This document shows positions 1 through 5,206 of a stretch of 5,206 bases of DNA, in pieces. Origin of the DNA: Flavobacteriaceae bacterium (GTDB lineage: Bacteria > Bacteroidota > Bacteroidia > Flavobacteriales > Flavobacteriaceae); the NCBI GenBank assembly GCA_013001365.1, contig JABDMQ010000069.1, positions 1-5,206 on the forward strand, in the 5' to 3' direction. Each line of letters opens with the position of its first letter. Within the stretch, counting starts at the first letter, position 1. A program made the position numbers and the translations under genes. The notes beneath the pieces were generated by a model, which was given only the letters and a program-made list of their open reading frames with translations, ran no database searches and had not been told where the DNA came from.

Positions 1-971
1 ACCTCAGCAGGATCTATCTCAAAATGAATGATCTTGGCCTGCTTGGCATAGGTCTTAAGATTTCCAGTTACACGATCATCAAATCGCATTCCTATGGCAA
101 TCAAGACGTCACATTCGTTAGTCAAGATATTCGGGGCGTAATTACCATGCATACCCACCATTCCGATATTCAACGGATGTGATGTTGGAATTGCCGAAGC
201 GCCCAGAATCGTCCATGCCGAAGGTATGCCAGCCTTTTCGATGACTTGTGTCAATTCTTTTTCGGCTTCTCCTAAAATTACGCCTTGACCCCAAACGATC
301 ATTGGTTTCTTTGCATTATTTATAAGGACTGCAGCCTCTTTTACTGTTTCCTTATCGGTCTCAGGAACTGGCTTATAGCTTCTTACGCCTGTGCATTTTT
401 TATATGTGAAATCAAGTTCTTCAAATTGCGCATCCTTTGTGATATCTATCAGGACCGGACCTGGTCTACCACTCTTGGCAATATAAAAGGCCTTGGCAAT
501 TACTTCAGGAATCTCTGAAGCTTTGGTGACCTGGTGATTCCACTTTGTTACAGGTGTGGAAATACCAACGATATCCGTTTCTTGAAAAGCATCACTTCCT
601 AATAAATGGGAAGGAACTTGCCCTGTGATACAAACCATTGGTGTTGAATCTATCTGGGCATCTGCAATTCCTGTGATCAGGTTGGTTGCTCCAGGTCCAG
701 AAGTAGCAATTGCAACACCTACCTTACCCGAAATACGCGCATAGCCTTGAGCGGCATGCGTGGCACCCTGTTCGTGTCTTGTAAGTACATGATGGATCTT
801 GTCCTGGTACTTATATAATTCGTCATAAACTGGCATGATAGCGCCTCCAGGATATCCATATAAGATATCGACACCTTCAGCCAAAAGACATTTTATCAAG
901 GCTTCACTTCCTGAAATACGTTCTTTACTCACTGTGGTTTTCTTTTCTATTGTCTGTGTTTGTTGTTTCAT
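1..971 (-). CDS. ilvB: Acetolactate synthase, large (catalytic) subunit, C-terminal part cut by left edge
   Basis: This enzyme joins two pyruvates, or pyruvate and 2-oxobutyrate, into 2-acetolactate or 2-aceto-2-hydroxybutyrate, the first common step to valine, leucine and isoleucine. It uses ThDP, Mg and FAD in the cytoplasm. The frame is open from ATG at 971 to the window edge: 323 complete codons without a stop, a little over half of the usual 560-580 residues. Visible landmarks are GYPGGAIMPVYD (39-50), the ThDP-activating Glu67 in LTRHEQGATHAAQGYAR, SGPGATN (91-97), GSDAFQETD (125-133), RPGPVLIDI (169-177) and the FAD-region motif RFDDRVTG (296-303). The C-terminal ThDP/Mg-binding domain lies outside. 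A TTG at 980 is the only extra in-frame start before a stop at 989-987; ATG is preferred. The gene lies 41 bases after ilvD on the same strand, so cotranscription is likely. ThDP relatives such as glyoxylate carboligase are less likely because of the ilvD context. Confidence 0.96.
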   Translation of the reverse strand, partial: MKQQTQTIEKKTTVSKERISGSEALIKCLLAEGVDILYGYPGGAIMPVYDELYKYQDKIHHVLTRHEQGATHAAQGYARISGKVGVAIATSGPGATNLITGIADAQIDSTPMVCITGQVPSHLLGSDAFQETDIVGISTPVTKWNHQVTKASEIPEVIAKAFYIAKSGRPGPVLIDITKDAQFEELDFTYKKCTGVRSYKPVPETDKETVKEAAVLINNAKKPMIVWGQGVILGEAEKELTQVIEKAGIPSAWTILGASAIPTSHPLNIGMVGMHGNYAPNILTNECDVLIAIGMRFDDRVTGNLKTYAKQAKIIHFEIDPAE

Positions 972-1012
972 AATCTTCAATCGGATTTATGATCATCCTG
1001 ACCTTGCAGGAA

Positions 1013-2689
1013 TTAGAATTCGTCTGTTACACACCCTTTTGATGCGGATGAAACGGTTTTAGCGTATTTATATAAAACTCCTCGTTCGAACTTAAGGTCT
1101 GGAGCTTTCCAATTTTGTTTTCTTGATTTTAATTCGTCATCTGTAACCTCTAACACAATGGAATTGGTTTCAGCATCTATTGTTATGGTATCGCCATCTT
1201 CAACTAAGGCTATCGCGCCTCCTTCTTGAGCTTCTGGTGTAATATGTCCTACAACAAAGCCATGCGTACCTCCCGAGAATCTCCCATCGGTAATCAGAGC
1301 CACATCTTTTCCGAGACCAGCTCCCATTATTGCTGCTGTTGGCTTTAGCATTTCTGGCATTCCTGGCCCTCCTTTAGGCCCTTCATATCTTATAACTATG
1401 ACATCTCCTTTCTCTACTTTCCCATCGCGAATCCCATCGTTCGCAGCATACTCACCGTCAAAGACCTTTGCTTTGCCAGAGAATTTCAAGCCTTCTTTTC
1501 CAGTGATCTTTGCGACACTGCCTTCTTCCGCCAGATTTCCGTAAAGCATCCTGAGGTGCCCAGAGATCTTGATAGGTTCTTCTATTGGTTTGATGACATC
1601 TTGACCTTCTTTCAGATCTTCGACATCAAGCAAATTCTCGGCCAGTGTTTTCCCTGTGACCGTTAGACAGTCACCATGGAGCAGGCCTTTCTTCAAAAGA
1701 TATTTCATGACCGCTGGAATTCCTCCAACTGCATGAACATCTTCCATGAGGTACTTCCCACTTGGTTTTAGGTCCGCCAAGAATGGTGTATTGTCACTGA
1801 TTTTCTGAAAATCCTCTAAAGTAAAATCGATTTGTGCTGCACGGGCAATAGCCAAGAAATGAAGCACAGCATTGGTTGAACCCCCAAGGATAGTGACCAA
1901 TCTGATGGCGTTTTCCAAGGATTTTCTTGTTATGATATCCGAAGGTTTGATGTCTTTTTCAAGTAACAAACGTATGGCTTCACCTGCTCTTTTGGATTCT
2001 TTCTTCTTTTCATCACTTAATGCAGGATTTGAAGAATTGAATGGAAGTGCCATACCCAAAGCTTCTATTGATGAAGCCATGGTATTAGCGGTATACATGC
2101 CACCACAAGCTCCGGCTCCTGGACAGGCCTTCTCGACGATGTTCTGATATTCGTTCTCACTCATGGTTCCAGCTACTTTGGATCCCCATGCTTCAAAAGC
2201 AGAAACAACATCTAGTTTTTGTCCGTTATGACATCCTGAATCTATCGTTCCTCCATATACAAGAATACTTGGACGATTCAATCGGATCATGGCCATTAAT
2301 GCTCCCGGCATGTTCTTGTCGCAACCTACCACAGTGATCAAACCATCATAACTCATGGCTTGAACAACGGTTTCCATGGAGTCTGCAATGATGTCTCTTG
2401 AAGGAAGTGAATATCGCATTCCAGGTGTTCCCATTGAAATACCATCACTAACTCCTATGGTATTGAATATCAATCCAACTACATCTTCATTCTGTGTTCC
2501 TTCCTTGACCAATTTTGCTAGGTCATTGAGATGCATGTTACACGGATTTCCCTCGTAACCAGTACTGGCAATCCCTATAATTGGCTTATAAAAATCTTCC
2601 TTGGTAAGTCCAATTGCATGTAACATTGCCTGGGCGGCTGGCTGCGTTGGATCTTGAGTGACCGTTTTACTGTATTTATTGAGTTTCAT
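1013..2689 (-). CDS. ilvD: Dihydroxy-acid dehydratase
   Basis: It dehydrates 2,3-dihydroxy-3-methylbutanoate and 2,3-dihydroxy-3-methylpentanoate to the 2-oxo acids that are transaminated to valine and isoleucine; it is a cytoplasmic Fe-S enzyme. The protein has 558 residues, matching the shorter members of the IlvD/Edd family. Three cysteines fit the [2Fe-2S] ligand pattern of that subgroup: Cys50 (NPCNMH), Cys123 (GCDKNMPG) and Cys195 (GACGGMYTANTM). Lys124, next to Cys123, is the position carbamoylated in characterised homologues. Asp82 (SDGISMG) and Glu446 (GPGMPEM) fit the Mg ligands, and Ser472 in TDGRFSGGTHGFVVGH fits the catalytic serine. The ATG at 2689 follows a TAA directly and has no clear Shine-Dalgarno sequence. 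ilvB follows 41 bases after the stop with no terminator-like structure between them. Sugar-acid dehydratases (Edd, arabinonate dehydratase) share the fold, but ilvB next door favours IlvD. Confidence 0.97.
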   Translation of the reverse strand: MKLNKYSKTVTQDPTQPAAQAMLHAIGLTKEDFYKPIIGIASTGYEGNPCNMHLNDLAKLVKEGTQNEDVVGLIFNTIGVSDGISMGTPGMRYSLPSRDIIADSMETVVQAMSYDGLITVVGCDKNMPGALMAMIRLNRPSILVYGGTIDSGCHNGQKLDVVSAFEAWGSKVAGTMSENEYQNIVEKACPGAGACGGMYTANTMASSIEALGMALPFNSSNPALSDEKKKESKRAGEAIRLLLEKDIKPSDIITRKSLENAIRLVTILGGSTNAVLHFLAIARAAQIDFTLEDFQKISDNTPFLADLKPSGKYLMEDVHAVGGIPAVMKYLLKKGLLHGDCLTVTGKTLAENLLDVEDLKEGQDVIKPIEEPIKISGHLRMLYGNLAEEGSVAKITGKEGLKFSGKAKVFDGEYAANDGIRDGKVEKGDVIVIRYEGPKGGPGMPEMLKPTAAIMGAGLGKDVALITDGRFSGGTHGFVVGHITPEAQEGGAIALVEDGDTITIDAETNSIVLEVTDDELKSRKQNWKAPDLKFERGVLYKYAKTVSSASKGCVTDEF

Positions 2690-2737
2690 TTAGAGTGATG
2701 CGCTAATTAATTCGAAAGTATGGGTTTTGGAAATCAT
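2690..2737 (-). CDS. Possible 15-residue leader ORF abutting ilvD (speculative)
   Basis: An ATG at 2737 opens a 15-codon frame reading MISKTHTFELISASL. It ends in TAA at 2692-2690, immediately before the ilvD ATG. Four of the 15 residues are Ile or Leu (Ile2, Leu10, Ile11, Leu15), only mildly enriched in products of the pathway; valine is absent. An in-frame TAA lies three codons upstream of the ATG, so it is not the tail of a longer gene. The exact stop-start abutment would allow ribosomes ending here to start ilvD. Classical branched-chain leader peptides carry longer runs of Ile, Leu and Val, and no attenuator hairpin follows this ORF, so a chance ORF in AT-rich DNA is quite possible. Confidence 0.22.
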   Translation of the reverse strand: MISKTHTFELISASL

Positions 2738-2741
2738 TGAA
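2713..2741 (-). promoter_or_regulatory. Weak candidate Bacteroidota-type promoter for ilvDB
   Basis: On the minus strand TACTTTCG (2720-2713) matches the Bacteroidota -7 consensus TAnnTTTG at all but one fixed position. A poor -33 element, TTC instead of TTG, ends 18 bases upstream (2741-2739). A start just downstream would give a 5' leader of roughly 20 bases before ilvD. A second near match, TATTTTTC (2759-2752), also has a TTC 19 bases upstream (2781-2779), but it coincides with the T-rich tail of the proposed terminator. Transcription from that site would include the whole mini-ORF at 2737-2690, while the first site would exclude most of it. Neither match is strong. Confidence 0.15.
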
Positions 2742-2751
2742 TTTTAAAGGT

Positions 2752-2793
2752 GAAAAATATTGTTAAACTCAAGATGAAGAATATGAATTTAAC
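2752..2793 (-). terminator. Candidate intrinsic terminator after gltD (or readthrough-controlling hairpin before ilvD)
   Basis: Read on the minus strand, GTTAAATTC (2793-2785) and GAGTTTAAC (2770-2762) can form a 9-base-pair stem with one G-U wobble and a 14-base loop. AATATTTTTC (2761-2752) follows, with five consecutive T. The position, about 60 bases after the gltD stop and before ilvD, suits termination of the gltBD transcript. The stem is AT-rich with only two G-C pairs, the loop is large and the T run short, so termination could be weak and allow readthrough into ilvD. Confidence 0.4.
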
Positions 2794-2853
2794 TAACTGA
2801 TTTACAGCATTTTATTACATTTTTGATGGCATACTCAAGTCTTATATCTAATC

Positions 2854-4320
2854 TTAGATTCGAGGAAGATCGCCTTCGGCCTTTAAAGGTAAGTTGGATT
2901 TACCCATTAAATAGGTGTCAATATGATGTGCCGCTTGGCGTCCTTCAGAAATTGCCCAAACGATCAATGATTGACCTCTACGCATATCTCCAGCAGTAAA
3001 GATTCCGGGAACATTAGTTGCATAATCCTTGATCGAAGCCTTAATGTTTGTCCTGAAGTCCATTTCTAGACCAAACTGTTCAGGTAGTGTTTTCTCCGAA
3101 CCCGTAAATCCAAGTGCCAGTAGTGCCAAATCGCACTTCCATTCCTTTTCTGTTCCTGGAATTTCTTTTAGTTCCGGTCTTTCACCTTCCTTGAACACCC
3201 ACTCAACTTCAACAGTTTGAAGGCTCTTTAATCGCCCTTCTTTGTCTCCTTTGAATTCCTTGGTAGATATACTGAAAAACCGCTCCACACCTTCTTGATG
3301 TGAGGAACTTGTTCTCAGTTTCATCGGCCAATATGGCCAAGGTTGATTAGGAGGACGACCTTCGGTTGGTTTGCTCAAGATCTCGAAATTGGTAACGGAT
3401 TTTGCACCGTGACGGTTAGATGTTCCGATACAATCCGAACCCGTATCACCTCCACCAATTACAATGACATCTTTGTCAGCTGCCAATATTTCTTTTTTGA
3501 AATCGGAGATTCCGTCTACTCGTTCATTGTTTTGTTTCAAGAAATCCATGGCTTGGACGACACCTTTTAAATGCGCCCCTTTTATTGGTATGCTTCTTCT
3601 AACGGTCGCTCCGCCACATAGTACAATGGCATCGTAATCATTTTTCAGTCTTTCTACACTTATGTTCTCTCCAACATGTGCATTGGTTTCGAACAAGATA
3701 CCTTCTTCTTCCAAAATGGAGATTCGTCGATCAATGACATCTTTTTGCAACTTGAAATCTGGTATTCCATATCGTAACAATCCTCCTACCTTGGCATCAC
3801 GTTCGAAAACTGTCACTAAATGTCCCGCACGATTCAGCTGTTGAGCCGCAGCCAATCCAGAAGGGCCGGACCCTACTACAGCAACTTTCTTGCCTGTTCT
3901 GGTCTCTGGTGGTTGGGCGACTATCCATCCTTTATCAAACGCAACTTCGGCAATGTTTTTCTCAATATTCTCTATGGAAACTGGGTCCTCGTTAATTCCT
4001 AATACACAAGCTTCCTCACATGGTGCCGGGCAAAGCCGACCTGTGAATTCAGGAAAATTATTGGTAGCATGTAAAATTTCTGCAGCTTGTTCCCATCGTC
4101 CTTTATATATATGGTCATTGAAATCTGGTATCAAATTACCCAAAGGGCAACCACTGTGACAGAATGGAATTCCACAATCCATGCAACGTGCGCCTTGCTC
4201 TTCCAAGGCCTTTTTCTTCATTGGTTTAGTGAATTCCTTGTAATTCTTCAATCGGTCCTCAACCTTGTCGTAGGCTTCGTCTTGCCTTTTAAATTCTAAA
4301 AATCCTGTTGTCTTTCCCAT
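2854..4320 (-). CDS. gltD: Glutamate synthase, small (beta) subunit
   Basis: This subunit oxidises NAD(P)H and passes electrons through FAD and Fe-S clusters to GltB, which makes two glutamates from glutamine and 2-oxoglutarate. The 488-residue length is typical of the family. The N-terminal Fe-S part has Cys46, Cys49, Cys54 and Cys58 (CMDCGIPFCHSGCP), then Cys97, Cys101 and Cys105 (LCPAPCEEAC). The FAD-binding Rossmann motif is GSGPSG (150-155). The NAD(P)H-binding motif is IGGGDTGSD (288-296). The C-terminal FAD motif is TAGDMRRGQSLIVWAISEG (442-460). I chose ATG at 4320 over GTG at 4323, which adds only one residue. The start lies 4 bases after the gltB stop, so translational coupling is likely. 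Homologous subunits occur in other Fe-S flavoprotein oxidoreductases (PreT- or NfnB-like), but the preceding gltB settles the role. Confidence 0.97.
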   Translation of the reverse strand: MGKTTGFLEFKRQDEAYDKVEDRLKNYKEFTKPMKKKALEEQGARCMDCGIPFCHSGCPLGNLIPDFNDHIYKGRWEQAAEILHATNNFPEFTGRLCPAPCEEACVLGINEDPVSIENIEKNIAEVAFDKGWIVAQPPETRTGKKVAVVGSGPSGLAAAQQLNRAGHLVTVFERDAKVGGLLRYGIPDFKLQKDVIDRRISILEEEGILFETNAHVGENISVERLKNDYDAIVLCGGATVRRSIPIKGAHLKGVVQAMDFLKQNNERVDGISDFKKEILAADKDVIVIGGGDTGSDCIGTSNRHGAKSVTNFEILSKPTEGRPPNQPWPYWPMKLRTSSSHQEGVERFFSISTKEFKGDKEGRLKSLQTVEVEWVFKEGERPELKEIPGTEKEWKCDLALLALGFTGSEKTLPEQFGLEMDFRTNIKASIKDYATNVPGIFTAGDMRRGQSLIVWAISEGRQAAHHIDTYLMGKSNLPLKAEGDLPRI

Positions 4321-4324
4321 CACC

Positions 4325-5206
4325 TTACTGTGTTACTTGTTGTTCCTCTTCCAATCTCTTTAATGCTTGCCTGTATTCTTCAGGAAGTACCTTGATGAAT
4401 TTTGGTAATTCCTTTTCCCAATTCTCGAGTATTCTCTGTGCCAACGGACTTAATGTCGCGTTGTAGTGGTTCTCTATTAATTGCTTAAGCTCGGCAATGT
4501 CTTCAGCTGCTTCAACTGGATCCAAGTTCAATCCTTCCGTATTACAATTTTTCTCGAATATAGCATCCTTGTCATACACATAAGCAATTCCACCACTCAT
4601 ACCGGCACCAAAATTCCGCCCTACTTCTCCAAGGACGACAGCTCTTCCTCCCGTCATGTATTCACATCCGTGATCACCGATACCTTCAACAACCGCAATG
4701 GCACCAGAATTCCTGACACAGAAGCGCTCACCAGCCTTTCCATTGATATAGGCCTCCCCTTGGGTAGCGCCATATAATGCCACGTTGCCAATTATGATGT
4801 TTTCCTCAGGAACAATGGTCGCTTCATCTGGAACCTTTACAATTAACTTAGCACCGGAGAGTCCCTTTCCAATATAATCGTTGGTATTGCCATTGACCAC
4901 AAGTGTTAATCCAGAGGTCGCAAATGCACCAAAACTCTGTCCTGCTGACCCCGTGAAATTAATTTTCAAGGTGTTTTCAGGAAGTCCTTTAGCGCCGTAT
5001 ATTTTTGAAATTTCGTTGCTTAAGATTGCTCCGAAAGCACGATCCATATTGGTTATCTTGGATTCTAGAACGGTCTTTTCCCTTCGGAATAACGCTGGAT
5101 GCGCTTGACTGATGATCTTGAAGTCCAAGGACTTTTCGATATCGTGATCCTGAATTTCCGTGTTATAAAGCTTAGTGTCTTCAGGAACATCGACTTTATG
5201 AAGGAT
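4325..5206 (-). CDS. gltB: Glutamate synthase, large (alpha) subunit, C-terminal part cut by right edge
   Basis: The C-terminal 293 residues are visible, about a fifth of a protein usually near 1500. The frame is open through the right edge; the upstream part reads YNTEIQDHDIEKSLDFKIIS, as expected just before the GXGXG domain. That domain, a right-handed beta-helix that links the catalytic parts, fills roughly visible residues 80-212. It shows repeated glycine motifs such as FTGSAGQSFGAF, SGAIAVVEGIGDHGCEYMTGG and VLGEVGRNFGAGMSGGIAYVYD. A helical tail (about 230-293) with LSPLAQRILENWE follows, ending in a glutamate- and glutamine-rich stretch. The amidotransferase and FMN-binding synthase domains, with their catalytic residues, are outside the window. 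An in-frame TTG at 5128 is internal, not a start. gltD begins 4 bases after the TAA, the usual gltBD order. Confidence 0.97.
   Translation of the reverse strand: MLHKVDVPEDTKLYNTEIQDHDIEKSLDFKIISQAHPALFRREKTVLESKITNMDRAFGAILSNEISKIYGAKGLPENTLKINFTGSAGQSFGAFATSGLTLVVNGNTNDYIGKGLSGAKLIVKVPDEATIVPEENIIIGNVALYGATQGEAYINGKAGERFCVRNSGAIAVVEGIGDHGCEYMTGGRAVVLGEVGRNFGAGMSGGIAYVYDKDAIFEKNCNTEGLNLDPVEAAEDIAELKQLIENHYNATLSPLAQRILENWEKELPKFIKVLPEEYRQALKRLEEEQQVTQ

Noticed and set aside
902..994. Short minus-strand ORF MIINPIEDYETTN... starting upstream of ilvB and overlapping its first codons out of frame
   Set aside because: It overlaps the well-supported ilvB start, has no recognisable features and is as short as expected by chance.
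996..1011. Small hairpin (TCCTG, 6-base loop, CAGGA) between ilvD and ilvB
   Set aside because: Only five base pairs and no T run follows, so it does not look like a terminator; chance structures of this size are common.
2705..2712. AATTAATT palindrome just upstream of ilvD
   Set aside because: An 8-base A/T-only palindrome is expected by chance in AT-rich intergenic DNA, and the flanks do not extend the symmetry.
2767..2839. Seven-base direct repeat ACTCAAG at 2767-2773 and 2833-2839 in the gltD-ilvD gap
   Set aside because: Two copies of a 7-mer in 164 bases with no symmetry or conserved spacing is weak evidence for an operator.
2846..2859. Inverted repeat ATCTA, 4-base loop, TAGAT around the gltD stop codon
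   Set aside because: Five A-T-rich base pairs without a T run; partly coding. Too weak to call a terminator.
285..5108. Plus-strand open frames of about 60-98 codons opposite the minus-strand genes (for example 285-518, 1872-2147, 3890-4159, 4481-4777)
   Set aside because: They all lie antisense to or nearly entirely within strongly recognisable conserved genes, have no recognisable domains and read as low-quality shadow proteins. Nothing supports them as genes.

Overview
The window reads as a housekeeping amino-acid biosynthesis locus of a Bacteroidota bacterium, most likely a marine-type member of the Flavobacteriaceae. This rests on the look of the proteins (IlvB, IlvD, GltB and GltD resemble flavobacterial versions as I remember them), the moderately AT-rich DNA, and the lack of a convincing Shine-Dalgarno sequence before the starts. 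No database search was possible, so the family-level call is inference.

Everything recognisable lies on the minus strand, so the reading order runs from the right edge to the left. First comes the 3' end of gltB (glutamate synthase large subunit, 4325-5206, cut by the right edge). Complete gltD (glutamate synthase small subunit, 2854-4320) follows after 4 bases. A 164-base gap (2690-2853) holds an AT-rich stem-loop followed by a short T-rich stretch, a plausible weak terminator. It also holds a 15-codon mini-ORF whose stop codon directly abuts the ilvD start. Complete ilvD (dihydroxy-acid dehydratase, 1013-2689) comes next. After a 41-base gap comes ilvB (acetolactate synthase catalytic subunit, start at 971), open to the left edge with 323 complete codons visible. 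I translated ilvB by hand and its frame has no stop.

The genes form two functional blocks. GltB and GltD together make glutamate from glutamine and 2-oxoglutarate. IlvB and IlvD catalyse the first and third steps of the common valine/isoleucine pathway, whose last step takes its amino group from glutamate. The two blocks are therefore metabolically linked, but the intergenic gap suggests two transcription units or a regulated junction.

All four proteins look intact where visible and keep their key cofactor residues. I see no mobile element, RNA gene, CRISPR array, frameshift or sign of recent transfer, and no novel system. The only part worth a second look is the gltD-ilvD gap.
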